DNA from: a virus
Virus record (IMG/VR): IMGVR_UViG_3300043313_000605
Coordinates: 1-64,000 of that record
Length of the DNA: 64,000 nucleotides
Direction: 5' to 3' (one strand)
A model generated the notes under the pieces. The model did not search any database, was not told the origin of the DNA, and was given only the letters and a program-made list of their open reading frames with translations. A program made the translations under genes and the position numbers. Each line of letters starts with the position of its first letter. Position 1 is the stretch's first letter. This document shows positions 48,255 to 56,784 of this stretch, one piece after another.

Positions 48255-48601
48255 TCATTCTTGTTCGTTAGCTCACCAAAATACTCGGCGTTCGCCAATG
48301 CGTTCTCGCGCGTCCACTTCTTCCCGTCTTCGACGAGAATGCCGGCGAGAATTTCGTAGAGCGTGCCGTTCTCGTAGGCCGCTTCGACGCACTTCTGCGC
48401 CAGCACATCCAGCTTGTCTGGCGTGTTGTATGTCGCGGCAATCACTTCAAGGCCAGCCTGATCGAGTCGCGTCATCACCCACATATCCTGCCGCGATGAC
48501 GTCGCCTCGGTGATCTTGAACTTCCGGCCATCCGAGAACGTGATCAGCGTTTCCTTGTCGAAATCGATCTCGTCCCGCTTCTCTTGCGTTGGTGCGGTCA
48601 T
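47963..48601 (-). CDS. Tail assembly chaperone, short (G-type) form
   Basis: A 212-residue protein encoded directly before the tape measure gene. A mixed alpha/beta N-terminal domain (DEIDFDKETLITFSDG) is followed by a Ser/Thr/Pro-rich tail ending TTTSD. GAGGAGCGC precedes the ATG. It should coat the tape measure during tail assembly. Its 3' part overlaps the -1 extension by 292 bases. The low-complexity tail is where slippage probably occurs. Confidence 0.75.
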   Translation of the reverse strand: MTAPTQEKRDEIDFDKETLITFSDGRKFKITEATSSRQDMWVMTRLDQAGLEVIAATYNTPDKLDVLAQKCVEAAYENGTLYEILAGILVEDGKKWTRENALANAEYFGELTNKNDKAALHGPLASILVLYFASGLASTLTSLNFSEQGSEASPEGSSEPTSSATPLPASSSPNASNVPVPSDVLKALHEAGSTVVTTTSSPEKSPDTTTSD

Positions 48602-48627
48602 GCGCTCCTCGCTGGTGAGAAAGACGA

Positions 48628-48657
48628 CGGGGCGACAGCTTTCACGCCGCCGCCCCG
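48628..48657 (-). terminator. Stem-loop after tail tube gene
   Basis: Seven-bp arms CGGGGCG / CGCCCCG in the gap between tail tube and chaperone genes. The downstream minus-strand sequence TCTTTCTC is only weakly U-rich, so it is a partial terminator or mRNA stabiliser rather than a strong terminator. Confidence 0.35.
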
Positions 48658-48684
48658 CGTCTGACCAACGTAACGCCCGTGCGG

Positions 48685-49479
48685 TTAGGCCGGGAGATAC
48701 GTGACCTGATACAACTGGTTGCCGGGGTGACCGACCGGATCGGCCAGCACGCCGCCGACGAGTCCGAGATCAGCGAACTCCTCGGAGATGAGACCGAGCG
48801 CTCCGTCCGGCGTGAACGACGCCTTCCAGATTTCGACCATCATCTTCGGGCCGGCAGACGGATCGCCCACGAACAGGAGCGAGCCTTCGATCGTGTTCTG
48901 CGTGCCACCCTTGACGCGCTGCACCGCACCAGCGGTGTACGCGGTCGGCGTGTAGCCAACCGTGAGCGTTGACCCATCGACGATGGTTGCGCTGACCCCA
49001 TCGAAGATGTGAATGATGCCGGCGATCGGATCGACGATCTCGTAATCCGTGCCGAGCACACCAACGCTCGGGACGATCGGTGCGGTGTACGGTCCCAGCT
49101 TCGAGACCTTGTAGTACGCCCCACGCACGACACTCGTGGTGAGCACTTCACCCACGACCGCCGTTGCCGGCTGTGCGTAGGTCTCGTCCACTTCGCCTTG
49201 CGTGATCAGCGCAAGGTTGTACGGGTGGAACTCCGACAGCGTGAGTCGGACCGTCACGTTCCGGCGACGGGTGATCTTTTTGTACAGTGGTGCGTCCTTC
49301 GTCATGCTGCTGAACTTCTGGATGATATCGTCTTCGGTCGTGATCTCCATTGCATCGACGTTCCCGAGATGCTGAAGACCTGTGCCGTTACCGGCGTTGT
49401 CGAAGCGATTGATCCAGACACTACCCTTACCGACGATGAGGTTGTCGGCATCGGGCGCGGCAGCCCACGTCTGCGCCAT
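48685..49479 (-). CDS. Major tail tube protein
   Basis: A 264-residue protein (MAQTWAAAPDADNL start). Beta-strand-rich with VDPIAGIIHIFDG in the second half and an Ala/Thr-rich linker, typical of long siphovirus tail tube proteins. AGAGGATTCACAGAC precedes the ATG. It forms the stacked hexameric rings whose number is set by the tape measure. Confidence 0.75.
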   Translation of the reverse strand: MAQTWAAAPDADNLIVGKGSVWINRFDNAGNGTGLQHLGNVDAMEITTEDDIIQKFSSMTKDAPLYKKITRRRNVTVRLTLSEFHPYNLALITQGEVDETYAQPATAVVGEVLTTSVVRGAYYKVSKLGPYTAPIVPSVGVLGTDYEIVDPIAGIIHIFDGVSATIVDGSTLTVGYTPTAYTAGAVQRVKGGTQNTIEGSLLFVGDPSAGPKMMVEIWKASFTPDGALGLISEEFADLGLVGGVLADPVGHPGNQLYQVTYLPA

Positions 49480-49492
49480 GTCTGTGAATCCT

Positions 49493-50044
49493 CTAGGTGG
49501 AAGGTTCGGCCATCATTCGATCGACGACGGTGACGCTCGCGAGCACGAAGCCCCAGAGACGGGACTGACCGACAGACGCGGCGACCGCCTGTTCAGTCAC
49601 GAGACCCACCTTCATCACCTTCACTCCGTTCAACTCTCGGTAGCCTTGCGAGAGTGACTGGCTGTTGAACTGGCGAAGGGTCCTGCGCACCGCACGAAAT
49701 GTGTATCCGCCCCCTAAGACGGCGACTTCCTCGGGAACGTCTTTCGTGACGTATGCAATGGCTACTGCCATCGGTGTTTCGGTGACCTGATACGTCATCG
49801 TATCAGCGTCCGTTCGCGAATCACTATCTGCATAGACGATCAGCGCTGGAGATGATGGCGGTTGCAGCTTCGCCACTTCCGTCGCGTTGTCAACGTCATC
49901 GTAAATCGTTGGATCAACCGGCAACTCATCTTCCTCGCCGGCTGTATTCAGATGCGGGAATCCCGGCGCGTGCAGGTTGGCGATCACTCCGTAGTCCGGG
50001 TGATCGAGCCAGCGCCTGATGATACGCGTCGTTTCGTTGATCAC
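49493..50044 (-). CDS. Putative tail terminator / tail completion protein
   Basis: A 183-residue protein (MINETTRIIRRWLDHPDYGV start) with alternating strands (AVAIAYVTKDVPEEVAVL) and a basic helix. Position before the tail tube gene and after the gp10-like gene matches tail terminators (lambda U/gp12-like). Assignment by synteny. Confidence 0.55.
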   Translation of the reverse strand: MINETTRIIRRWLDHPDYGVIANLHAPGFPHLNTAGEEDELPVDPTIYDDVDNATEVAKLQPPSSPALIVYADSDSRTDADTMTYQVTETPMAVAIAYVTKDVPEEVAVLGGGYTFRAVRRTLRQFNSQSLSQGYRELNGVKVMKVGLVTEQAVAASVGQSRLWGFVLASVTVVDRMMAEPST

Positions 50045-50529
50045 TCTGCGATCTCTCCGGTGATGATGTAGCCGCGCAGAATCTTCCGCAGTTCAGTGAT
50101 CATCGGTTCCGGCAACTGATCTGGAATCGGGGGCCGTCGCGGCAGCCCGCTGGGACGCGGTTCCTCACTCTGGTGGTACTTCGCGTACGACACGAGCGTG
50201 CGCAACGTGTAATGGTCTTTCGTGATTTCTTCCTCGGCGTTCTCGCGGTAGACGAGCGAGCGATACAAGTCATCCGTCCGGCGCAGTGGTTCCTGCCGCC
50301 ATTGCGAGTGCGCTTTCTTGTAATCGCGCGTCGATTTGCGAAGCGGCTCCCACGGGAAGTTCCCAAAACGTCCGCGCGTACGAAACTGTGCAACAATGGC
50401 CTTGCGCACGAGCCGACGCACGGGACCGGCCATCACCGGCTCAAAATCCGCGAATCGTCCGAGCGCGCCGCGAATGTACCGACGACCGCCACTCTCGGAC
50501 TCGAATAGCTCGACGACAATCGGAATCAT
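50041..50529 (-). CDS. Mu gpG / HK97 gp10-like head-tail completion protein
   Basis: A 162-residue protein. RRLVRKAIVAQFRTRGRFG followed by WEPLRKSTRDYKKAH and LRRTDDLYRSLV is the signature of the virion morphogenesis (Mu gpG / HK97 gp10-like) family. The start at 50529 yields an ATGA overlap; an in-frame extension to 50661 is shadow of the upstream gene. It probably seals the connector. Confidence 0.75.
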   Translation of the reverse strand: MIPIVVELFESESGGRRYIRGALGRFADFEPVMAGPVRRLVRKAIVAQFRTRGRFGNFPWEPLRKSTRDYKKAHSQWRQEPLRRTDDLYRSLVYRENAEEEITKDHYTLRTLVSYAKYHQSEEPRPSGLPRRPPIPDQLPEPMITELRKILRGYIITGEIAE

Positions 50530-50951
50530 CGAAAGCGCTCGTAGTTCGGTGGCACGTACGCTGTGCCGTATCCAGTGTCGTTCGTGCGGTGTGACTGCGA
50601 GCCCAGCCCAGCGCCATACCATCCAGCGGCGCCGCCCGTCACGGCCTTCACGATCGCCCACGCGCGCGGATCGATGTACCGATCGCGCCAGACGACGCTC
50701 GATGATGCCTGACTGGACATCCCTTCACTCGCTTTGATGTACGGATCGAGCCCGTACTGCGACATGAAGTTGATTTGCAACATGATGGCGATCCGAAGAC
50801 GCGCGATGTCACTCTCGTTCGTCAGAGCGGGTTCAGTGAGACCAAGCACCACTTCCGCGATCTCGTGATACGCAGCGAAGTCTTCCTCGCTGAGTTTCTT
50901 CGTGAAGGCAGAGGCAAGTGGATCGGCTGACTCGACGGTGTAGAGCGACAT
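50526..50951 (-). CDS. Putative head-tail connector protein
   Basis: A 141-residue, largely helical protein with an aromatic, glycine-rich C-terminus (GWYGAGLGSQSH). GGAGACGCGCG precedes the ATG. Order after the capsid gene and before the gpG-like gene fits a gp6-like adaptor. Assignment by synteny only. Confidence 0.5.
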   Translation of the reverse strand: MSLYTVESADPLASAFTKKLSEEDFAAYHEIAEVVLGLTEPALTNESDIARLRIAIMLQINFMSQYGLDPYIKASEGMSSQASSSVVWRDRYIDPRAWAIVKAVTGGAAGWYGAGLGSQSHRTNDTGYGTAYVPPNYERFR

Positions 50952-50972
50952 CGCGCGTCTCCGGAAAAAGGA

Positions 50973-51404
50973 TTACTCCGTCTCGGCGCTCTCGCCGGCT
51001 TCGGCCGCGTCCTTCTCGGCCTTCAGCGCGTCGATGCGATCCTGAATGAGCGGCTTCGCCGTCACGCGCGTCTCGCGACGCTTCAGCTTCTGGAGATCGC
51101 CGATGTTCGTGACGCCTGCCAGTGCATCCGGCAGTTCGTCCACGCCCGTCGAAAGCAACTCGTCGAGATCGGCCTTGCCCTTCGCGCCGTCACGCTCGGC
51201 CTTACGCGCGAGTGCTGCCGCGCGCTGCTCCGGACCGCGCAGCTTCCGCTCCGAACGCTTCTCGGTGGAATCCACGCCGTACGCGCGATCGACAGACACG
51301 CCCTGCTCCTCGGCCAACGCGTCGAGCAAGTCTTCCTCGCCCTCGACAAACGTCTGACCGGCGAGCCGAGCGGTGCCCTGAATCTTTCGCTCCTCTTTCG
51401 CCAT
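50973..51404 (-). CDS. Hypothetical head-module protein
   Basis: A 143-residue, highly charged, helical protein (MAKEERKIQGTARLAG start; ESAETE end) with basic centre (RKLRGPEQRAAALARKAERDG). It directly follows the major capsid gene; a head assembly or connector role is inferred. No cysteines, no recognised domain. Confidence 0.55.
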   Translation of the reverse strand: MAKEERKIQGTARLAGQTFVEGEEDLLDALAEEQGVSVDRAYGVDSTEKRSERKLRGPEQRAAALARKAERDGAKGKADLDELLSTGVDELPDALAGVTNIGDLQKLKRRETRVTAKPLIQDRIDALKAEKDAAEAGESAETE

Positions 51405-51436
51405 TGCCGTATCCCTGTGTGAAAGTGTGAGTGAAA

Positions 51437-51474
51437 GGCTGGGGAGTTGTCGTCCACGGGTGGACTCCCCAGCC
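51437..51474 (-). terminator. Stem-loop after major capsid gene
   Basis: Perfect 11-bp arms GGCTGGGGAGT / ACTCCCCAGCC with a 16-nt loop. It lies just after the capsid stop and just before the next ATG. The minus-strand sequence after it is TTTCACTC. A hairpin behind the capsid gene commonly reduces read-through or protects the capsid mRNA. Confidence 0.55.
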
Positions 51475-51493
51475 GTTCAATCATGCTGGCAGA

Positions 51494-52552
51494 TCACGCG
51501 CCAGCGTCGATGACCCACATGCGCTTCTCGCGCGGAACCGGGAACGCGTTGACCTGACACTCGTAGGTCAGTTCGCGTCCGTTGCCCCCGACTTCGACGA
51601 ACACCCGCTGGCCGCGATTGTCGAAGCTGGCTCCAGCAGACGCGCCGACATTGTTCATGTCGTGCGCGCGGTAGATCGGTGCATAGCACATGTTGCCGAC
51701 TTCGATGTTCGACGGCAGCAGCGCCATCTTCTCATCGGGCCAGACATCGGTGGCCGTCGTGGCACCACCGCCGTCCGCGTAGACGTCGAACTGGTTCTCG
51801 CGAATGTAGAAGCGGAAGTCCACTCCCAAGTCCTGCGAGACCTGATCCTCGAACTGCCCAGCGGTGAGCGGCACCCCGTTGAGCCCCATCGGCGCGTCCG
51901 CCTGAATCACGCGATAGAGCGAACGACGCAGCACGACACCACCGATCGAGCCGATGGCATCCTTGCCGTCTTCTGCCCACGCGATGAACTCCGCGTACGC
52001 ATCGACGCCCGCATCGTCCCACGGCGTCGCGGCATTCTGCCACCGCGCCGGATCGTAGTTGTACGAGACGGTCTGCGTCGCGTTCTTGTGCGGATGACGA
52101 ACGATGATCGTGCCCGTCGTCCATGCCGTCACGTAGTCGATCTCCAGACGACGGAAGTTGGCTTCCGCCAGCGCATCGATGCGATCGGGGATGGAGGAGC
52201 GGATGATGTCGCGGAAGGCCGCGACGTTCCCCTGCACACGCTCGCCGTAGTCCTGAATCTCCTTCTCGGCGAACTTGAAGTAATCCTCGACCGGAATGAA
52301 TTCCATCTCGGCGAGGTCCGGGGTCTCCATGTTGATCTGCCGGCCGCGCGTGTTCCACTCGCGGCGATCGGACACGGGACGGAAGTCCACGTCGCCGATT
52401 TCCTTCAGCTTGACGCTGTTGACGTTCTTGCGCGGGAAAAAGATGTCCTGAAGTGTCTCGTCAACGTCGTCAGGGTCGATCTCCTGCACGCGTCGAGTGA
52501 GCACATCGGGAGACAGCCCTTCCTCCTGCGCCGCCCATGAAAAGGGACCCAT
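51494..52552 (-). CDS. Major capsid protein (lambda gpE/HK97-fold type)
   Basis: A 352-residue protein. FFPRKNVNSVKLKEIG near 38 and MEFIPVEDYFKFAEKE near 90 correspond to the N-terminal region of the gpE-like capsid family. The centre has FIAWAEDGKDAIG and VVLRRSLYRVIQAD. The C-terminus is beta-rich (NRGQRVFVEVGGNGRELTYE). No long N-terminal delta domain is present, consistent with a separate scaffold gene just upstream. GAGGCCAAC precedes the ATG. Confidence 0.85.
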   Translation of the reverse strand: MGPFSWAAQEEGLSPDVLTRRVQEIDPDDVDETLQDIFFPRKNVNSVKLKEIGDVDFRPVSDRREWNTRGRQINMETPDLAEMEFIPVEDYFKFAEKEIQDYGERVQGNVAAFRDIIRSSIPDRIDALAEANFRRLEIDYVTAWTTGTIIVRHPHKNATQTVSYNYDPARWQNAATPWDDAGVDAYAEFIAWAEDGKDAIGSIGGVVLRRSLYRVIQADAPMGLNGVPLTAGQFEDQVSQDLGVDFRFYIRENQFDVYADGGGATTATDVWPDEKMALLPSNIEVGNMCYAPIYRAHDMNNVGASAGASFDNRGQRVFVEVGGNGRELTYECQVNAFPVPREKRMWVIDAGA

Positions 52553-52564
52553 GTTGGCCTCGGC

Positions 52565-52972
52565 TTAGGAAGTGAGAAGGACGAGCTTAGAGCCCGCGCG
52601 ATCGAACCCTGCGATCTCGTTCGCGGTGTAGTCCGCGCCGAGATTGAACTTCGCGGCATCCTGAATCACCGCGCCATACAGCCCGACACCAATCCACATG
52701 TCAGGCAGCGCCGCAATGATCGGCGCCGTGTTGCCTTCTGCCACCTTGATCGCCTCGAAGGTGACCGCAAACGGAAACGCAGGCGCGGCACCAACCAGCC
52801 CGCCTGCGCGTGTGAACGGCACCCCCGGCTTCAGATAGCCAAGCGCGTCGATCTCCCGACTCGTGAGCGCCGACAGATCAACGAGCAACTGATACTCGTG
52901 ATCGACCGGACCCAGAAATACGTTGAGATACGTCTTGACTTTCTGAATCGTCTTCGTGGATCGAATAGGCAC
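52565..52972 (-). CDS. Putative head decoration / minor capsid protein
   Basis: A 135-residue protein starting at GTG 52972 behind GAGGGCGC. It is beta-rich with a gly/pro-containing loop (PGVPFTRAGGLVGAAPAFPF) and lies between scaffold and major capsid genes, the usual place of a decoration protein such as lambda gpD. Assignment by position. Confidence 0.55.
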   Translation of the reverse strand: MPIRSTKTIQKVKTYLNVFLGPVDHEYQLLVDLSALTSREIDALGYLKPGVPFTRAGGLVGAAPAFPFAVTFEAIKVAEGNTAPIIAALPDMWIGVGLYGAVIQDAAKFNLGADYTANEIAGFDRAGSKLVLLTS

Positions 52973-53000
52973 TGTCTGCGCCCTCTCGTCGATTCAGAGT

Positions 53001-53798
53001 TTATCGCGAACGCAATCCGACACGCTCGTTGAGCCGCTGCTTTGCGTCGCCCTTTTTCCGGTGGGCCGGTGCGCGCGGCGATTCGCCGTCGCTGTCGTCC
53101 TTCCCGTACTTCGCGCGAACTTCAGCAACCGACTCATCGGCCGCAGTGGTTTTGCCGGTGTTGCCCGCGTCACCAGTGGTCGTGCCCCGACCGCTGCCGC
53201 GTCCAACCTTGCTCACGAGTTGTTCCGCATCCAATGTCGGAATCACTTCGTCAGCCAGCGCCGCCAATGCTTTATCCAGATCGCTCTCTGCGATGGCAAT
53301 GTCCTTGTCCTTTTGCAGAACTCGGACGCTTCCGTTGTAAGGCTTGATTCGGTTCAGTAGCGCATCGTCCTTGACGATGGCATTCGCGTGAATCTCCTTC
53401 ACGCCCTTTGCGATCAGCGTCGCCTTCAGCGTCTTCACGGCGCTTGCGCGATCCTTTTCCTGATCCTTGCGATCACGGTCAGCCAGTTCGGCCGCGTGCT
53501 TCTCGGCCTGTGTGCGAAGTTCGGCATCGTACTTCTCGATGACCTTCGCCGGCTCCGGATTCGCCGTCTTCCATTCTGCCAGCTTCTGCTCGGCGGCAAC
53601 CTTCGCGGCCTCGGCAGCGGTGACCTTGCCTTCCAACGTCGTCTTCTCCGTCGTGTGCTCGGCGGTCGCCACGCCGTGCCCTTCGTTGAAGATCGGTTGG
53701 TAGATGTCCACCTTCGCCTTGTCTTTCAGAGCGGTTCGCAATGCGCCCTTGTCTCCGAAAGCCAGAATGGCGGCAACGATCTCGTCCAGTGTGTTCAC
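53001..53798 (-). CDS. Scaffolding protein
   Basis: A 265-residue protein with GTG start. Residues ~45-125 are an uninterrupted charged coiled coil (EGKVTAAEAAKVAAEQKLAE). The C-terminal third is Gly/Thr-rich and then basic (RAPAHRKKGDAKQRL), the usual capsid-binding end. Composition and its place before the capsid genes identify a scaffold. A promoter-like TTGACA lies upstream after the 53.95-kb terminator. Confidence 0.75.
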   Translation of the reverse strand: MNTLDEIVAAILAFGDKGALRTALKDKAKVDIYQPIFNEGHGVATAEHTTEKTTLEGKVTAAEAAKVAAEQKLAEWKTANPEPAKVIEKYDAELRTQAEKHAAELADRDRKDQEKDRASAVKTLKATLIAKGVKEIHANAIVKDDALLNRIKPYNGSVRVLQKDKDIAIAESDLDKALAALADEVIPTLDAEQLVSKVGRGSGRGTTTGDAGNTGKTTAADESVAEVRAKYGKDDSDGESPRAPAHRKKGDAKQRLNERVGLRSR

Positions 53799-54153
53799 GC
53801 GATTCCCCTGTGCGGCGGGTGAGTCCGAAACAGCCCATTGACGGCGGGCCGGGACCGAAGCAGGCGACGTCAGCCGCCCGAGTGATGAGCGAAGCTGTCA
53901 TTTTGGCATGCCCACTGTCAAGTAGGCAGTGACATTGCAAGCAAGAGAAAACCCGCCTCAACCGTAAAGGTTTCAGCGGGTCTCTACGAGATTGGCCCTG
54001 TGGATGGAGTCGCGTTCGCATCCGGTGCCCAGCCGTCTCGTGCGGCCTGTGTTTGGTCTAGGCAAGTGATCCGCGCTGGGAGTCATCTCCGAAGGATAAC
54101 CCAACGCATTCGGCCCCGACCATTCTGCTTGGCAAAGAGAGAATGCAGTATAA
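53799..54153. other. 355-bp intergenic region in the head module
   Basis: No protein-coding frame is convincing. It contains an intrinsic terminator at 53945-53981 and, beyond it on the minus strand, TTGACA near 53916-53921 as a possible -35 box without a clear -10. A weak CATTCT/AGAATG hairpin lies near 54122. It separates the portal-MuF unit from the scaffold-capsid unit. No tRNA could be folded convincingly. Confidence 0.6.
53945..53981 (-). terminator. Rho-independent terminator downstream of the MuF-like gene
   Basis: On the minus strand ACCCGC pairs with GCGGGT and an inner AACC/GGTT stem, followed by TTTTCTC. The stem interior has three mismatched pairs. It ends the terminase-portal-MuF transcript and lets scaffold and capsid be transcribed separately. 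Confidence 0.65.
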
Positions 54154-55089
54154 CTAGCGCAGGTTCGCCAGCCAACCCCCGTAGTTCGATAGCTGAACGT
54201 CGCTCATAAAACACCCGCAGTACGGATGTGGTGACCCCGGCCAGCGATCGATCGCATATCGGCCGGGGCCAAACCCGCTGTTCCGTGATGCGATGTCATC
54301 GCAGATGTCCGGCGATGACCGGAGCCCGGAGTGGCGCGCTGAGAGCGTCCACCGCCCCGTACGTGCGAGCCCGAGCGCCGCGAGCGCGCGCGCGTCGCCT
54401 TCTCGCATCGTGTTGAATGTTTCGGCCACGACAACGGTTGCGCCCAGCATCGCGAGCCCTCTGAGTGGCGTCATCTCCTCACGCCGGACGTCGTACCGCT
54501 CATACTCGATGTCCTGCCCAAGCAGCAAGAGAAAGAGATCGTTCGACACTTCATCAGCCGGCGTATCGATCAGCGACGATGACAACAACAGTTGTTCGGC
54601 CGCTGTCGTCGCGTCGCTCGCGTACGCGGACGCAAGCTGGGGAATCGAGAGATCGTTGCGACGCAACCGGCGCACGGCATCCTGCACATTGAACGGGACG
54701 CGACGCACACGATCGTAGAAGATGTCGCGCGCCGCCCGCCCAGCTTCGACGCCGTTGTTCTCGACGACGATCCCAACATGCGTCGCCAAGAGACTTGCGA
54801 TCACGAAATCGACGAATGCCTCTGATTCCAGCCCGCGTTCTCGAATGACATCGGACTGCGCTTGAATGGCGGCGCGCACGTACCCGCGCAGTCGTGCCAG
54901 TTCCACCGGATCGAGCGGCCGGCCTTCGCGCCCAGCGCGCGACGACAATCGCTTGAACTCATTGGCGATCTGCGCGAAGACCTGAACCAGCGCGAGACGG
55001 CGCTCCTCAGATTCGAGGAAAGCCGTCTCGCGAATGTCCACGAGCGCTCGATTGATGCGCTCGCCCGCCTGCCGCTCAGTGAGCGACAT
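54154..55089 (-). CDS. MuF-like minor head protein
   Basis: A 311-residue protein following the portal. The C-terminal ~65 residues carry RHSGLRSSPDICDDIASR and a terminal HPYCGC, matching the zinc-binding core of Mu gpF/SPP1 gp7-type head morphogenesis proteins. It is thought to be packaged with DNA and to help head assembly. It overlaps the portal gene by one base. The CAACGGTTG at 54436 is the rightmost copy with a C or G centre. Confidence 0.8.
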   Translation of the reverse strand: MSLTERQAGERINRALVDIRETAFLESEERRLALVQVFAQIANEFKRLSSRAGREGRPLDPVELARLRGYVRAAIQAQSDVIRERGLESEAFVDFVIASLLATHVGIVVENNGVEAGRAARDIFYDRVRRVPFNVQDAVRRLRRNDLSIPQLASAYASDATTAAEQLLLSSSLIDTPADEVSNDLFLLLLGQDIEYERYDVRREEMTPLRGLAMLGATVVVAETFNTMREGDARALAALGLARTGRWTLSARHSGLRSSPDICDDIASRNSGFGPGRYAIDRWPGSPHPYCGCFMSDVQLSNYGGWLANLR

Positions 55090-56783
55090 CAGCGGGTCGG
55101 TACGTTGGTGTTCGGTGTTCTCCGTGGCTTGTTCATCGGACGCCGGCCGTCACCATTCGAGACCTTCGATCGGTTCGATGGCGGGTTCCCCGGATTGTTG
55201 CGCGAGCCGCCCATCAATGCGCCCATCTGGGCAGCGGCATCCATCGCCGCTTCGGCTTTCTTGGCTGACGCGTCGTACTCGTTCTCGACCTTCGTCTGCT
55301 CGGCATCGTCGCCCAAGAATCCAACCGACTTCGCGACCGAGACGAGAATCTTCCGCTTCAAGGTCGCTGACGACACGCCCGCCGTCCGCTCCATCTCGAA
55401 GAACAGCGCGCCGGACGCCATCGGATCGATCAGATCGAACTCGCGCTTCCACTGGACCGATGCTGATGGGGCGGCCTCGCCCCACATCCCTTCCAGCCAC
55501 GGCAGCACCGCATTCTGTCCGGTCTCGATGTTCGCCGCGAAGTCCGCGAGCCGTGGCGCACGCACGTCGGTCCAACTGGTGCGCCGCGCCGCGCCGGATG
55601 CATCAGGCGAGACTTGAATCTCGTTCAGCATCAACTCCAGCACATGATCCTTGTTCTGTGCGATGCGCGACGCGAACGCCTGTTCGACTGATCCGCCCAT
55701 CGACGCATCCTGTAACGTCGGCGTTTTCTTCGTCTCCTCGTTCGTCGGCACGGGCGCGTAGCGCGAGCCACCCATGACGATTTCCATGAACAGGTTGTAG
55801 CCGTCGCGATCGGCGCCGAGCAGGGCGATGGCACTTGCGGCCGTATCCCAGATGTTCCAATCCGCCGCACTGCGCAGATTCATGTCAAGCACCGCCGCGT
55901 TGACGATCTCGGTGATGCCCGATCGGCTCATGCGCTGCATGTCTTCCTGCGGACGCACGCGCTCGTAGTAGAGCGGCACCATCGGAATTTCGCCGCCCGT
56001 CACATCCCATGCGGTGTCGTCGAAATCTTCCAGATCGCCGTCCTTGTCGAACCGGAACCAGCCACCGGACGCATACTCACGACCGAAATCAACGAAGCCC
56101 TCGCGCGTGAGCAGCAGGTACTCGACTTCAGGCTCGTTGCCGACGAACGCGCCGCGCACAACGCGCGGCCGGCGCACCGCGCGCCGGATGATCGCAAATG
56201 CCAACTGCCCGTTCTCGTAGTGCCAGTTCGTCACCGCGCGCGGAGAGTAGTCGGTGAGATACGGACGCTTCCCGCGCAACTCCTCCGCGCGCGACATCGG
56301 CGCTTCGGGTGGTCCCTCGACGTACACCCAGCGATGGCCCGTCGTGACGGCCATCTTCGCGACGGACTGCCAGTACGGGTCCCACTGCGAACCGTCGCGG
56401 CCCAACCCATCGGCGTTGTAGAAGATCAGTTCCGCTGGTGAGGGGAGTCGCTGGCTGCGCACGCGCGGCACGTCGCCCAGCCCCCCGAAATCGAGTGTGT
56501 CTTCCGGCGTCGGCCGCTGGCGGAAGATGTGGCCCGTGGTGATGTCGCAGAACCGATCGCCGTAGTTCGTGTAGACAGCGGACGCTTTGCGCTGCGCCTC
56601 CCGCTTGCCTTTCATCTCCTCCCAGTCGAACAACACCAGTTCGGTGTCCACGACCCGCTTCCCGCCCATCACCAATCGTTCGTTCCGCTCCCACTCCTCG
56701 ACGCACTCGTCGTAGATGGGATTGTGGATGGTCAGGAACTTGTTGCGCTTGACGGTCAAGCCGCGCTGAAACAGTGGTGGCAT
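55089..56783 (-). CDS. Portal protein (DUF4055 type)
   Basis: A 564-residue protein. The N-terminal sequence HNPIYDECVEEWERNERLV, then RKASAVYTNYGDRFCDI, is typical of the DUF4055 portal family. The C-terminal ~50 residues are Pro/Asn/Arg-rich and disordered (NNPGNPPSNRSK). It should form the dodecameric vertex through which DNA is packaged by the terminase encoded just upstream. Confidence 0.88.
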   Translation of the reverse strand: MPPLFQRGLTVKRNKFLTIHNPIYDECVEEWERNERLVMGGKRVVDTELVLFDWEEMKGKREAQRKASAVYTNYGDRFCDITTGHIFRQRPTPEDTLDFGGLGDVPRVRSQRLPSPAELIFYNADGLGRDGSQWDPYWQSVAKMAVTTGHRWVYVEGPPEAPMSRAEELRGKRPYLTDYSPRAVTNWHYENGQLAFAIIRRAVRRPRVVRGAFVGNEPEVEYLLLTREGFVDFGREYASGGWFRFDKDGDLEDFDDTAWDVTGGEIPMVPLYYERVRPQEDMQRMSRSGITEIVNAAVLDMNLRSAADWNIWDTAASAIALLGADRDGYNLFMEIVMGGSRYAPVPTNEETKKTPTLQDASMGGSVEQAFASRIAQNKDHVLELMLNEIQVSPDASGAARRTSWTDVRAPRLADFAANIETGQNAVLPWLEGMWGEAAPSASVQWKREFDLIDPMASGALFFEMERTAGVSSATLKRKILVSVAKSVGFLGDDAEQTKVENEYDASAKKAEAAMDAAAQMGALMGGSRNNPGNPPSNRSKVSNGDGRRPMNKPRRTPNTNVPTR

Positions 56784-56784
56784 G

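Noticed and set aside
53990-54130. tRNA gene in the head-module gap
   Set aside because: A TGCGAAC-like loop sequence was noticed, but no consistent acceptor, D and anticodon stems could be formed.
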